Origin: Fontibacterium oligotrophicum | Lineage (GTDB): Bacteria > Pseudomonadota > Alphaproteobacteria > Pelagibacterales > Pelagibacteraceae | Reading direction: 5' to 3' | NCBI GenBank assembly: GCA_965235975.1 | Contig: CBDDZZ010000002.1 | Span: 248,001 to 312,000, forward strand | Length of the DNA: 64,000 nucleotides | Notes under the pieces: model-generated | Databases searched by the model: none | The model's input: the letters and a program-made list of their open reading frames with translations, nothing else | What the model was told of the DNA's origin: nothing | Shown here: piece after piece, positions 33,799-44,043 of the stretch | Position numbering within the stretch: the first letter of the stretch is position 1 | How the letters are laid out: every line of letters starts with the position of its first letter | Made by a program: the position numbers and the translations under genes

Positions 33799-35711
33799 TT
33801 ATTTAATAATTCTTATTCCATCTTTACTGAAGAATACGTCTAAGACCTTTTGAGTAATATGCTTAGCGTTTAAGCCTGCAACATCATACATTTTTTCTGG
33901 TGTATCTTGATCAATAAAAATATCTGGAAGTATCATTGATCTAAATTTTAATCCTTTATCAAATAATTCCATTCTCAGCTAATAAGTTTGCAACGTGCGA
34001 ACCAAATCCACCAATAGAACCTTCTTCAATTGTGATTAATACTTCATGAGTATTTGCAGATTTTAAAATTAATTCTTTATCTAAAGGCTTTGCAAATCGT
34101 GCATCAATAATCGTTGTTGTTATTCCTTTATTTTTTAACTCGCTTGCTGCAATTTTGCATTCTTCTAAGTCTTGTTCCTAAACTTAATAGGCAAATTTGT
34201 TTTCCTTCTTGAATAATTCTTGCTTTTCCAATTTCGATAGTCTCTTTAATACTTGGCAACTCTACTCCATAACCATTGCCCCTTGGATATCTAAAGGCAC
34301 ACGGTCGATCGTTTATTGTCACTGCAGTATTAATCATTCGAACAAGTTCAGCCTCATCACTTGCAGCCATAACTACAAAATTTGGAAGTGTTGCTAGATA
34401 AGTAATGTCAAATGAACCTGCGTGCGTTGGACCATCTGCTCCAACTAATCCTGCACGATCAATTGCAAATCGAACTGGAAGATTTTGAATAGCAACATCA
34501 TGAACTACTTGATCATAGGCTCTTTGTAAAAATGTGGAATAAATTGTTGCAAAAGGTTTATATCCTTCTGTTGCAAGTCCTGCTGCAAAGGTTACTGCAT
34601 GTTGTTCTGCAATTCCAACATCAAAGGTTCGTTTTGGAAATTTTTTTGCAAATATATCAACGCCTGTTCCAGAAGGCATTGCTCCTGTGATTGCAATAAT
34701 TTTACTATCTAACTCTGCATGCTTAGCAAGGGTATCGCCATATACTTTAGTATAGGTTGGAGTATTCGCTGTTGATTTTACTTGTGCACCCGTGACAACA
34801 TCAAATTTATTAACACCGTGATATTTATCATCTGAACTTTCAGCAGGTTTATAACCTTTACCCTTTTGTGTAATGGCATGAACTAAGAAAGGTCCTTTGT
34901 GAGAAGAGTCTCTTACATTTTTTAAAACTGGAATGAGTTGATCAAAATCATGCCCATTAATTGTGCCAACATAATAAAAACCTAATTCATCAAATAAAGT
35001 TCCCCCTACAGCAAGGCCTCTAAAATATTCTTCAAATCTTGCAGCTCTTGTTTTTATAGAACTTGGAAATAACGATGCAATTTTCTTTAAAAATCCTCTA
35101 AATCCTATGTAAGTTTTTCCTGATAATAATTTTGCAAGGTATGATCGCATCGCACCAACGGGTGGAGCAATAGACATGTCATTATCATTTAAGATAACGA
35201 TTAATCTTGATTTCATCGAACCTGCGTTATTCATGGCTTCATAAGCCATCCCTGCGCTCATGGCGCCATCCCCTATAACAGCAATCACATTATTATTTCT
35301 ATCATCTAAATCTCTTGCAACCGCCATTCCAAGTGAAGCTGATATGGAAGTTGAGCTGTGGGCTGCGCCAAAGGCATCGTAAATACTTTCAGATCTTTTT
35401 GTAAAACCAGATAAACCTCCACCTTTTCTCAAAGTTCTAATTCTGTCTCTTCGCTCTGTTAAAATTTTATGTGGATATGCTTGATGACCTACATCCCAAA
35501 CTAATCGATCTTTTGGAGTATCGAATAGATAATGAAGAGCGATGGTTAACTCCACTACGCCAAGGCCAGCACCAAGGTGGCCTCCTGTTACTGAAACAGC
35601 GTCAATTAACTCTAATCTTAATTCATCGGCTAAAGTTTTAAGCTCAGAAACATCTAATTTTTTTAAATCTTGAGGATTATTAATTTTATCCAGTAAAGGC
35701 GTATGGGGCAT
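33799..35711 (-). CDS. dxs: 1-deoxy-D-xylulose-5-phosphate synthase Dxs, two frameshifts near the C-terminus
   Basis: Thiamine-diphosphate enzyme that starts the MEP isoprenoid pathway from pyruvate and glyceraldehyde 3-phosphate. The long N-terminal frame has SVTGGHLGAGLGVVELTIAL, WDVGHQAYPHKILT, the ThDP motif VIGDGAMSAGMAYEAMNNAG, DNDMSIAPPVGAM, and the transketolase-like GIAEQHAVTFAAGLA. Single extra bases near 34167 and 33970 shift frame; correcting them restores GTRLEECKIAASELKN, SIGGFGSHVANLLAENE and a tail ending at 33799, about 637 aa. This gene should be essential, so the breaks are probably errors. It follows ispA by one shared base and xseB. Confidence 0.94.
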
Positions 35712-36595
35712 TAGTGATCTCTTCTAAGTAAAAAGTTTACAGAATCTACCAAGCTATCAGCCCTTGATCCATATTTATTTTCTAATTTATCAGTAATGTC
35801 ATCCAATAACTTATAACAAAATTCAATGGTTTTATTAACACCAAGACTTTTGATAATTGTAGCCTTGCCATTTTTTTTATCTCTTCTTGTAGGTTTGCCT
35901 GTTTTCTTTTTATCTCCATATAAATCTAAAAGATCATCAGTAATTTGAAAAAGTAGACCTATATCTAATCCAATTTTTTTTAAAGATTTTCTATGCGAAT
36001 TTTTATTTGCTAAAATAGCAGCGCTTTCTGTACAAAAGCTAATTAACTCTCCTGTTTTTTTATTTTGCATATCGATAATTAGATTTTTATTCACTCTCAT
36101 TTTTTCAAATTTAAGATCTAAAAATTGTCCACCTGCAATTCCTGAATAACCAGCTGAAGATGCTAAAGCATTAATAAGATTAATTTTAGATTTAGTATTT
36201 ATATTAATATTGTTTGAACTTAAAATTTCAAAAGCTAATGTCAGTAACGAGTTACCCGCTAAAATTGCTGTAGCCTCACCAAAGACTTTATGGGTACTTT
36301 TTTTTCCTCTTCTAAAATCATCATCATCCATACTAGGAAGGTCATCATGAATGAGTGAATAAGAGTGCATACACTCTACTGCAGCTCCTACCGCAATTAA
36401 CTGTTTATAATTTAAATTAAAAAGTTTTCCTGAGGTAACTATTAAATAGGATCTAAATTTTTTCCCCCCTGAAAATAACCCATATTTTAAAGCTTGGAAA
36501 AGGTGTGTGTTTTGTATTCTTTTTTTTAAGTAGTTTTTAAGAAAAATGTCAACGTGACTTGCAACTTTTACAATCTTTTTCTCAGTATCCTTCAT
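35711..36595 (-). CDS. ispA: Farnesyl/geranyl diphosphate synthase IspA
   Basis: Trans-prenyltransferase joining C5 units into C10-C15 (possibly C20) chains for quinones, undecaprenyl and carotenoid precursors. The 294-aa protein has FARM in SLIHDDLPSMDDDDFRRG, the Lys in GKKFRSYLI, and SARM LFQITDDLLDLYGD. Classic operon order xseB-ispA-dxs, with a 1-base overlap to dxs and a 2-base gap from xseB. Chain length is not settled. Confidence 0.94.
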   Translation of the reverse strand: MKDTEKKIVKVASHVDIFLKNYLKKRIQNTHLFQALKYGLFSGGKKFRSYLIVTSGKLFNLNYKQLIAVGAAVECMHSYSLIHDDLPSMDDDDFRRGKKSTHKVFGEATAILAGNSLLTLAFEILSSNNININTKSKINLINALASSAGYSGIAGGQFLDLKFEKMRVNKNLIIDMQNKKTGELISFCTESAAILANKNSHRKSLKKIGLDIGLLFQITDDLLDLYGDKKKTGKPTRRDKKNGKATIIKSLGVNKTIEFCYKLLDDITDKLENKYGSRADSLVDSVNFLLRRDH

Positions 36596-36597
36596 TG

Positions 36598-36852
36598 TTA
36601 GGAATTTTTAATAAATTCCTTAGTTGAAAATTTACCATCTTTATCAATTGTAATTTGTTCAACTTTTAATGTGGCCTCTTTTAATTTAGTTTCGCAATGA
36701 TTTTTAAGATGAACACCACGAGTATATTCATCAATGGACTCTTCAAGATTAATTGATCCATCCTCTAACTTACTTACAATTTCTTCCAGTTGCTCTAGAG
36801 CTTCTTCGAAAGATAACTTGGTAATATCTGGAGAAATGTTAGATTTTTTCAT
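36598..36852 (-). CDS. xseB: Exodeoxyribonuclease VII small subunit
   Basis: Helical 84-aa subunit that surrounds XseA in exonuclease VII, a single-strand DNA nuclease. LSFEEALEQLEEIVSKLEDG followed by NLEESIDEYTRGVHLKNHCE is the family core. It leads the xseB-ispA-dxs operon, a conserved order in proteobacteria. Confidence 0.94.
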   Translation of the reverse strand: MKKSNISPDITKLSFEEALEQLEEIVSKLEDGSINLEESIDEYTRGVHLKNHCETKLKEATLKVEQITIDKDGKFSTKEFIKNS

Positions 36853-36896
36853 ATAAATATCAATTTTAAAAAATACTCTTTTATATTAATTAATTA

Positions 36897-37853
36897 ATGA
36901 AAAATATCTATTCAAATATTTATAAACCTACAAACAATAATTTACATAAAGCAAAGATTATCCTTGATAAAGGAGACGTCGTTGCAGTGCCAACCGAAAC
37001 CGTCTATGGACTAGCCGCCAATGCTTACAACTCTAAGGCTATAAAAAAAATATATGCTTTAAAAAAACGTCCAAGCAACAATCCATTAATTATTCATTTT
37101 AAAAATATCGAAGATATAAAAAAAGAAGTAGTGATTAATAAAAATTTTCTAAAATTAGTTAAAAAGTTCTCACCAGGTCCTTTAACTTATATCTTAAAAA
37201 AAAAATCTAATTCGAAAATAGTAAAAATTTCAAATAATGGGCTTAAAACCCTTGCTGTGAGAATTCCAGAGGAAAAAAATATCTTAAAATTATTAAGTAT
37301 TTTAAAATATCCTTTGGCCGCACCAAGTGCTAACCGGTCAAAATCATTAAGCCCAACCTCACCCAATCACGTCTTTGATGAATTTGGAAAAAATTTAAAA
37401 ATGATTATTGATGGAGGGGTATGTAAAATAGGAGTTGAGTCTACTGTCATTGATTTAACTGGTCATCCTAAAATTTTAAGAGAGGGAGGACTTTCCTCTG
37501 ATGTTATTGAAAAGTTTTTAAAAATAAAGTTTTCTAACATTAAAAATAAAGTCATTAAATCACCTGGACAAATTGGTCTTCATTACTCGCCTGGTATTCC
37601 AATTTACATGAATAGAGAGCAAGCAACAGTGGATGGAGCATTAATTACTTTTGGTAGTAAAAAACATAATGATCGCAAAACTTTTAATTTAAGTATAAAA
37701 GGAAATTTGAAAGAAGCCGCTAAAAATTTTTTTAACACCTTAAGAATAATTAAAAATAAAAAATTTAAAACTATCAGTGTTAATAAAATTCCAAATATAA
37801 ATTTAGGCAAAGCAATTAACGAAAGATTAAAGAGAGCAGCGTATTATGAGTGA
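36897..37853 (+). CDS. tsaC: Threonylcarbamoyl-AMP synthase, Sua5 type
   Basis: Makes threonylcarbamoyl-AMP from threonine, bicarbonate and ATP for the t6A37 modification of ANN-decoding tRNAs. The 318-aa long form has the YrdC domain: VAVPTETVYGLAANAYNSKA, KKRPSNNPLIIHFKN, LAAPSANRSKSLSPTSP, and ESTVIDLTGHPKILREGG. A C-terminal Sua5 domain of about 100 aa follows after the linker IKSPGQIGLHYSPGIPIY. It overlaps the ABC ATPase gene downstream by 8 bases. The long form places it closer to Sua5 than to the short TsaC. Confidence 0.92.
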   Translation: MKNIYSNIYKPTNNNLHKAKIILDKGDVVAVPTETVYGLAANAYNSKAIKKIYALKKRPSNNPLIIHFKNIEDIKKEVVINKNFLKLVKKFSPGPLTYILKKKSNSKIVKISNNGLKTLAVRIPEEKNILKLLSILKYPLAAPSANRSKSLSPTSPNHVFDEFGKNLKMIIDGGVCKIGVESTVIDLTGHPKILREGGLSSDVIEKFLKIKFSNIKNKVIKSPGQIGLHYSPGIPIYMNREQATVDGALITFGSKKHNDRKTFNLSIKGNLKEAAKNFFNTLRIIKNKKFKTISVNKIPNINLGKAINERLKRAAYYE

Positions 37854-38583
37854 GAATATAATTGAGGTTAGAAATTTATCAAAAAAATTTTCTAATCATC
37901 ATGCAGTTAGAGGTATTTCATTTGATTTAAAGAGAGGTGAGATAAAGGGAATTTTAGGTGCTAATGGAGCTGGTAAATCTACAACTATAACCATGCTGCT
38001 TGGCCTTCTAACACCAACCTCTGGAAGCATAAAAATACTTGATACGGATATTACAAAAAATAGATATAAAGTTTTAAATAGAATTAATTTCTCATCTCCA
38101 TACGTAGATCTACCAAAAAAATTAACCGTTAAACAAAATCTTTATGTTTATGGGATGCTGTATGGAGTTGCAGACTTAAATAAGAAAATTAATAGTATAG
38201 CTAAAGAATTAGGCTTTGAAAACTTACTAGATATCAAAGTGGGTGAATTATCCTCAGGACAAAAAACCAGAGTATCCCTTGGTAAAGCAATCATTAATGA
38301 TCCTGAGATATTATTTTTAGATGAACCAACAGCCTCTTTAGATCCAGATACTGCAGATCGTATTAGAACATTTTTTGAAAAATTTTGTAAAACTCACAAC
38401 ACTGCTATCATTCTTGCAAGTCACAACATGGAAGAAGTCACAAGACTTTGCGATAGTGTCATTATGATGAGTAATGGAAAAATTACTGATCAAGGATCGC
38501 CTGAAAGTCTTTTAAAAAAATATGGAAAGAAAAAATTAGAGGATGTGTTTTTAAAAATTGCAAGAAGTAAGGATAATTTATGA
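37846..38583 (+). CDS. ABC-2 transporter ATP-binding protein
   Basis: Cytoplasmic ATPase of an exporter, 245 aa. Walker A is GANGAGKSTTITML, the signature LSSGQKTRVSLGKA, Walker B ILFLDEPTASLDP, switch histidine in ILASHNMEEVTR. It is like DrrA/CcmA-type subunits. It overlaps the permease gene downstream by 4 bases (ATGA-type), so the two form one transporter. Substrate unknown; lipid, polysaccharide or drug are typical. Confidence 0.9.
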   Translation: MSENIIEVRNLSKKFSNHHAVRGISFDLKRGEIKGILGANGAGKSTTITMLLGLLTPTSGSIKILDTDITKNRYKVLNRINFSSPYVDLPKKLTVKQNLYVYGMLYGVADLNKKINSIAKELGFENLLDIKVGELSSGQKTRVSLGKAIINDPEILFLDEPTASLDPDTADRIRTFFEKFCKTHNTAIILASHNMEEVTRLCDSVIMMSNGKITDQGSPESLLKKYGKKKLEDVFLKIARSKDNL

Positions 38584-39374
38584 AATCAATAGGTAGAATT
38601 TTTGCACTTGTACTAAGATATTTTTATTTAATAAGAACCTCTTTTCCAAGACTCTTAGAGCTAATGTATTGGCCAACATTTCAAATGATATTATGGGGAC
38701 TTATTGCAAAATATATCGCCTCATCTAATGACACGATTATTCAAATCGGTGGGGTATTAATTGCAGGCGTTTTATTATGGGATGTTTTATTTAGAAGCCA
38801 GTTGGGTTTTTCAATATCTTTTCTTGAAGAAATTTGGTCTAGAAATCTTGGGCAGTTATTTGTAAGCCCATTAAAACCATTGGAGATGGTTTTATCCCTT
38901 ATGACCATAAGTTTTATAAGAACAATTATTGCAATGCTTCCAGCTGCATTATTGGCCATACCGCTTTATGCATTTTCACTTTTTCAAATGGGTTTTAGTT
39001 TGATGTTATTTTTTTCAAGTTTACTAATCACAGGTTGGATACTTGGAATATTTATTATTGCAGCAATTATTCGCTTTGGTGTTTCAGCTGAAAGCTTAGC
39101 ATGGGGTGCAATTTTTACTTTAGCACCTTTAAGTGCAATTTATTATCCAGTTGAAACATTGCCTGAATGGATTAGATGGCTGTCATTATCCTTTCCACAA
39201 ACTTATGTGTTTGAGGGAATGAGGGATATTTTATTTAACAATAATTTTAACGTAGATTATTACATCAAGTCTTTATTATTGAACGCAGTGTATGCAGTGA
39301 TGGCGGTATTTGTATTCTTATTTGCTTTTGAAGGGGCTAGAAAACGAGGCGGACTTATTAATACGGGAGAATAA
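38580..39374 (+). CDS. ABC-2 type transporter permease
   Basis: Membrane partner of the ATPase immediately upstream, 264 aa with six predicted helices. It opens with VLRYFYLIRTSFPRLLELMY, then WPTFQMILWGLIAKYIAS, and has the ABC-2 region APLSAIYYPVETLPEWIRWL followed by LSFPQTYVFEGMRDILF. It is convergent with pntB, 5 bases away. Substrate not readable. Confidence 0.88.
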   Translation: MKSIGRIFALVLRYFYLIRTSFPRLLELMYWPTFQMILWGLIAKYIASSNDTIIQIGGVLIAGVLLWDVLFRSQLGFSISFLEEIWSRNLGQLFVSPLKPLEMVLSLMTISFIRTIIAMLPAALLAIPLYAFSLFQMGFSLMLFFSSLLITGWILGIFIIAAIIRFGVSAESLAWGAIFTLAPLSAIYYPVETLPEWIRWLSLSFPQTYVFEGMRDILFNNNFNVDYYIKSLLLNAVYAVMAVFVFLFAFEGARKRGGLINTGE

Positions 39375-39379
39375 TTTAA

Positions 39380-40786
39380 TTAATCTAGATTTTTAATTAT
39401 CTCTTCAACCATCTTTTTCGCATCAGAGAAAAGCATTAAAGTATTATCTCTATAAAAAAGCTCATTATCTACTCCGGCATATCCTGCTGCCATTCCCCTT
39501 TTTACAAATAATACAGATTTAGACTTTTCAACATCTAAAATTGGCATTCCATAGATTGCGCTTGTAGGGTCTGTTTTTGCAGCTGGATTTGTAACGTCAT
39601 TTGCACCAATAACAAATGAAACGTCTGTATTTGAAAAATCATTATTGATATTTTCAAGTTCAAAAACTTCATCATACGGAACGTTTGCCTCGGCCAATAA
39701 AACATTCATATGACCAGGCATTCTTCCAGCAACTGGATGAATAGCGTAGGAAACTTTTACCCCAAGTTTTTTTAATTTATCTGCCATTTCACGCAGCGCA
39801 TGTTGTGCTTGAGCAACTGCCATTCCATAACCTGGAACAATAATAACTGAAGATGCATTTTTCATCAAAAATGCTGCATCATCTGCTCCGCCTTGTTTGA
39901 CTGGTTTAGCATTTTTTTGAGCAGTTGAAGCTGAAGTATCGCCGCCAAAGCCTCCAAGAATAACATTAAACAATGATCGGTTCATACCCTTACACATGAT
40001 GTAAGAAAGAATTGCGCCTGATGATCCAACTAACGCACCTGTAATAATAAGAGCAATATTTTCTAAAGTAAAACCTATGCCTGCAGCTGCCCAACCCGAA
40101 TAAGAGTTTAACATAGATACAACAACTGGCATATCGGCTCCACCGATTGGAATGATAATTAAAAATCCAATAAGCGTTGAGATGATAATGATTGCCCAGA
40201 ATAAATTTTCAGATTGTATTTTTGTAAAATAAAAAATTAAAAAAATTATTAGTAATCCAATAAATAAATTAATTATATGTTGTCCTTTAAATACTATTGG
40301 ATTTCCCGACATTAATCCTTGAAGTTTTAAAAAAGCAATGCAAGAACCAGAAAATGTAATAGCTCCTATTGCAACACCTAAGGACATTTCAACAAGAGAT
40401 AAAATTTTAATATTTCCAACTTGGCCAATTCCAAAGGATGAGGGATTATAAAATGCTACAATTCCAACTAATACCGCTGAAAGACCAACTAAGCTGTGAA
40501 AGCCCGCAACAAGCTGAGGCATTGCTGTCATCGATACTCTAAAAGCAATCACTCCACCAATTAGTCCTCCAATAATGATCGGAGTAATAATATATAAAAT
40601 ATTTTCTTTAATTTGATTTATGTCACCAAGCGATAGCAAAGTGACAATAACTGCAACTCCCATTCCTAAAATACCAAGGAAATTTCCAGTCCTTGAAGTT
40701 TCAGGAGAAGAAAGACCCCGCAGCGCCATAATAAATAATATGCCGGTTACAAGATAAAGAGATGCTGTAATATTAGCTGAAATCAT
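39380..40786 (-). CDS. pntB: NAD(P) transhydrogenase subunit beta
   Basis: Proton-pumping transhydrogenase subunit that binds NADP(H), 468 aa. The N-terminal two-thirds is membrane (nine or so helices). The soluble C-terminal domain binds NADP: VIIVPGYGMAVAQAQHALRE and ADKLKKLGVKVSYAIHPVAG, then VSFVIGANDVTNPAA and GMPILDVEKSKSVLFVKRGM. Last gene of pntAa-pntAb-pntB; its start overlaps pntAb by 4 bases. Converts NADH to NADPH at the expense of proton motive force, fitting with the NADH-making formate dehydrogenase nearby. Confidence 0.95.
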   Translation of the reverse strand: MISANITASLYLVTGILFIMALRGLSSPETSRTGNFLGILGMGVAVIVTLLSLGDINQIKENILYIITPIIIGGLIGGVIAFRVSMTAMPQLVAGFHSLVGLSAVLVGIVAFYNPSSFGIGQVGNIKILSLVEMSLGVAIGAITFSGSCIAFLKLQGLMSGNPIVFKGQHIINLFIGLLIIFLIFYFTKIQSENLFWAIIIISTLIGFLIIIPIGGADMPVVVSMLNSYSGWAAAGIGFTLENIALIITGALVGSSGAILSYIMCKGMNRSLFNVILGGFGGDTSASTAQKNAKPVKQGGADDAAFLMKNASSVIIVPGYGMAVAQAQHALREMADKLKKLGVKVSYAIHPVAGRMPGHMNVLLAEANVPYDEVFELENINNDFSNTDVSFVIGANDVTNPAAKTDPTSAIYGMPILDVEKSKSVLFVKRGMAAGYAGVDNELFYRDNTLMLFSDAKKMVEEIIKNLD

Positions 40787-41085
40787 TTCTTTTTATTTTT
40801 TTTGTACATTTTCAACATTCTTTGCGTTACTAAGAACCCACCGAAAATATTTATAGAGGCTAGTAAAATTCCTAGCATTCCTGGGAATTTTCCAAAAAAT
40901 CCTTGAGTAATTGGAGATAAGCCAACCGCAACTAAGGCACCCACAATTATAACTGAAGAGATTGCATTAGTGACGGACATCAATGGAGTATGTAACGCGG
41001 GCGTTACGCTCCACACCACGTAATAGCCTACAAAAATAGATAGAATAAAAATTGCAAATCTAAAAATAATTGGATCAATTTCCAT
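40783..41085 (-). CDS. pntAb: NAD(P) transhydrogenase subunit alpha, membrane part
   Basis: The 100-aa membrane segment of the alpha subunit, encoded separately from the soluble part as in many alphaproteobacteria. Hydrophobic helices include FAIFILSIFVGYYVVWSVTP and LHTPLMSVTNAISSVIIVGAL, the latter with the conserved TPLMSVTNAISS signature. Overlaps pntAa by one base and pntB by four, so translation is likely coupled. Confidence 0.95.
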   Translation of the reverse strand: MEIDPIIFRFAIFILSIFVGYYVVWSVTPALHTPLMSVTNAISSVIIVGALVAVGLSPITQGFFGKFPGMLGILLASINIFGGFLVTQRMLKMYKKNKKK

Positions 41086-42182
41086 TAATTAATCTCCTTG
41101 TTAACAAGAACTGCTTTAATAATTTCATCATTTTCATCTATTTTTATTTTTTTTCCTGCTTTGTCATAAATAATCTCTAAAAAATTTAAAATATTCTTTG
41201 CAAATAAAATAGAGGCGCTTTCTGAGATTCTGCTTGGAACATTTTTATAACCTATAATTTTAACCCCATTTACAACGGAAATTTTTCCAGCTTCAGAAAA
41301 TGCAGAGTTTCCGCCTTGTTCAACAGCTAAATCACAAATCACCGAGCCACTTTTCATTGAATTTACCATCTCCTCAGTAACAATTCTTGGGGCTTTTTTA
41401 CCTGGTATCAATGCTGTGCAGATAACAATGTCTTGGTTTTTTATAGTAGTTTTTAATAACTCCTCTTGTTTCTTTTTATCTTCTGCATCTAATTCTTTTG
41501 CATAGCCGCCGCTTGTTTCTAAATTTTTTGAACTTTCAACAAATACAAATTTACCACCTAAACTTTCAACCTGCTCTTTGGAAGCTGATCGAACATCCGT
41601 TGCAGAAACAACTCCACCTAATCTTTTTGCAGTTGCAATTGCTTGTAGTCCTGCAACCCCTGCTCCGATTATAAAAAATTTTGCTGGGGTAATTGTTCCA
41701 GCGGCAGTCATCATCATTGGTACTGCTTTATTAAATTCATAAACTGAATCTATCACTGCTTTATAACCTGCTAAATTTGCCTGTGAGGATAAGATATCCA
41801 TAGACTGAGCTCTTGTTATTCTTGGAAGAAGCTCTAAAGAAAAAACTTTAACGTTTTTTTTTAAAAGTTTATTTATTTTATCTTTGTTAAGATGCGGAAA
41901 GAAACTACCGATTAATATTGCCCCTTCTTTAATTGAAGAAATTTCGTTTTCATTTGGACAATTTATTTTTACGATAATATCAGATGTTTTATAAACTTCA
42001 TCTTTTGATAAAATTTTAGCTCCAAGTTTTTGCAGTTCTCCATCATTAATATTTGAGTTCTTTCCAAAATCTTTTTCTAACTGAACAGTAAAACCATTAT
42101 TAATATATTTTTTGATGGTATCTGGAGAAATTGCAATTCTCTTTTCATTTATATCGCTATCAATAACCGACCCTAATATCAT
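41085..42182 (-). CDS. pntAa: NAD(P) transhydrogenase subunit alpha, soluble part
   Basis: NAD(H)-binding soluble domain of the transhydrogenase, 365 aa, alanine-dehydrogenase fold. Marks are NEKRIAISPDTIKKYINNGF, PRITRAQSMDILSSQANLAG (the mobile loop region), and FFIIGAGVAGLQAIATAKRL with the dinucleotide site, then VVSATDVRSASKEQVESLGG. Starts the pnt operon; divergent from fhs with a 188-base gap that contains no clear riboswitch or promoter motif. Confidence 0.95.
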   Translation of the reverse strand: MILGSVIDSDINEKRIAISPDTIKKYINNGFTVQLEKDFGKNSNINDGELQKLGAKILSKDEVYKTSDIIVKINCPNENEISSIKEGAILIGSFFPHLNKDKINKLLKKNVKVFSLELLPRITRAQSMDILSSQANLAGYKAVIDSVYEFNKAVPMMMTAAGTITPAKFFIIGAGVAGLQAIATAKRLGGVVSATDVRSASKEQVESLGGKFVFVESSKNLETSGGYAKELDAEDKKKQEELLKTTIKNQDIVICTALIPGKKAPRIVTEEMVNSMKSGSVICDLAVEQGGNSAFSEAGKISVVNGVKIIGYKNVPSRISESASILFAKNILNFLEIIYDKAGKKIKIDENDEIIKAVLVNKEIN

Positions 42183-42370
42183 TCTGAATAACTTTTAATA
42201 AAAAATTTAAATAATTAAAAAAAAATCGAACTCGTCTAATACCAAATATAATTTCCAATTAATAGAAAAGAAAACTCATACACGTATTAATTGTTTTTTT
42301 TAATATGTTTTGAAAAGAACTAGTTAATGTCTATAATCTTAAAAAAAATTTATAAATTATTAATCCAATA

Positions 42371-44041
42371 ATGCTCAGTGATATTGAAATAGCCCAAAAA
42401 GCCAAAATGAGAAAAATAGCCGATGTGGCAAAAGAGCGTTTGGGTATTCCAGAAGATGAACTTGAAAATTACGGACGATACAAAGCTAAAGTTTCATTTT
42501 CTTATTTAGAAAAATTAAAAAATCAAAAAGATGGAAAGTTAATTTTAGTAACAGCCATTAGTCCAACACCTGCAGGAGAAGGAAAAACCACAACAACCGT
42601 TGGCTTAGGTGATGCTTTAAATCATATAGGAAAAAAAACTATGATTTGTTTGCGCGAACCCTCTTTAGGTCCAGTCTTTGGAATGAAAGGCGGGGCAACA
42701 GGCGGTGGCCTTGCACAAATCGTTCCTATGGAAGACATAAATTTACATTTTACTGGTGATTTTGCTGCAATAGCTGCAGCTCATAATTTGCTAGCTGCCA
42801 TGGTGGATAATCACATTTATCACGGCAATGAACTTGGAATTGATATCAAAACTATTCAATGGAAACGAGCAGTTGATATGACGGACCGTGCCCTTCGCAA
42901 AATTACTTTAGGAGTAAATGAAAAAAAAGAAGGATTTCCACATGAAGGTGGTTTTGACATTGTCGCTGCATCAGAAATTATGGCAATCTTTTGCTTGTCT
43001 TCATCTATTGAAGATTTAAAAAAAAGACTAGGTCAAATTGTTGTGGCTTATAATAATAAGGGCGGACCTGTTAGTGCAAAAGATTTAAAAGCAGATGGAG
43101 TTATGACTGTACTTTTAAAAGATGCACTTGCGCCCAATTTAGTACAAACCTTAGAAAATAATCCAGCCTTCATTCATGGTGGTCCCTTTGCAAATATTGC
43201 GCATGGTTGTAATTCATTAATTGCAACTAAAGCTGCATTAAAAATGGCAGACTACGTTGTAACAGAAGCAGGCTTTGGTGCAGACTTAGGAGCTGAAAAA
43301 TTTATAGATATAAAATGTAGAAAATCTAATCTTCAACCCTCTGTAGCTGTACTCGTTGCAACTGTTAGAGCAATTAAATATCACGGTGGCGCTGAGCTTA
43401 CGAATTTAACAAAGGAAGATATTTCAGCAGTTGATAAGGGACTTGTTAATTTAGAGCGTCATGTTGAAAATATGACTAAAGTTTTTAATCTACCTTGTAT
43501 TGTTTCCATTAATAAATTTGTAAGTGATACTCCTGCTGAGATAAATTTAATTTTTGAAAGAATGAAAAAATTAAATGTTAAAACTGTACTTTCTTCCCAT
43601 TGGGGCGAGGGAGGAAAAGGGGCTGTTGAACTTGCAAAAAATGTTGTCGAAATGAGTGAGAATTCAAATCAGAAAATGCAGTATGCTTATGAAGATAAAG
43701 ATACTTTGATTGAAAAAATTAATAAAGTTGCAAAGAAGATTTATAGAGCAAGCGAAGTAACTATGGATGATAAGGTAAAGTTACAAATCCAAAACTTACA
43801 AGACTCAGGTTATGGTCATCTTCCTATTTGTGTTGCAAAAACTCAAAGTTCTTTCTCTACAGATGCAAAGTTAAGAGGTGCCCCCTCAAATCATAGCATT
43901 GCTATTCGTGAAATTCGTTTCTCAGCAGGCGCTGAATTTATTGTAATGATTTGCGGAAGTATTATGACGATGCCCGGATTACCTAAAATTCCATCAGCTG
44001 AGAGTATTAATTATGTTAATGGAAAAATTGTAGGTCTTTAA
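42371..44041 (+). CDS. fhs: Formate--tetrahydrofolate ligase
   Basis: ATP-dependent synthesis of 10-formyl-tetrahydrofolate from formate, 556 aa. P-loop TAISPTPAGEGKTTTTVGLG at about residues 60-79, then REPSLGPVFGMKGGATGGG, NLHFTGDFAAIAAAHNLLAA, and ADYVVTEAGFGADLGAEKF. With formate dehydrogenase at 50.1 kb and SerB/SgaA it makes the one-carbon branch of this region; demethylation products, glycine or DMSP-derived methyl groups are possible formate sources. Convergent with the small membrane protein gene 2 bases later. Confidence 0.96.
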   Translation: MLSDIEIAQKAKMRKIADVAKERLGIPEDELENYGRYKAKVSFSYLEKLKNQKDGKLILVTAISPTPAGEGKTTTTVGLGDALNHIGKKTMICLREPSLGPVFGMKGGATGGGLAQIVPMEDINLHFTGDFAAIAAAHNLLAAMVDNHIYHGNELGIDIKTIQWKRAVDMTDRALRKITLGVNEKKEGFPHEGGFDIVAASEIMAIFCLSSSIEDLKKRLGQIVVAYNNKGGPVSAKDLKADGVMTVLLKDALAPNLVQTLENNPAFIHGGPFANIAHGCNSLIATKAALKMADYVVTEAGFGADLGAEKFIDIKCRKSNLQPSVAVLVATVRAIKYHGGAELTNLTKEDISAVDKGLVNLERHVENMTKVFNLPCIVSINKFVSDTPAEINLIFERMKKLNVKTVLSSHWGEGGKGAVELAKNVVEMSENSNQKMQYAYEDKDTLIEKINKVAKKIYRASEVTMDDKVKLQIQNLQDSGYGHLPICVAKTQSSFSTDAKLRGAPSNHSIAIREIRFSAGAEFIVMICGSIMTMPGLPKIPSAESINYVNGKIVGL

Positions 44042-44043
44042 AA

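Noticed and set aside
42183..42370. Riboswitch or small RNA in the 188-base gap between pntAa and fhs
   Set aside because: No conserved riboswitch core, strong stem or terminator was found by eye. The sequence is plain AT-rich leader.
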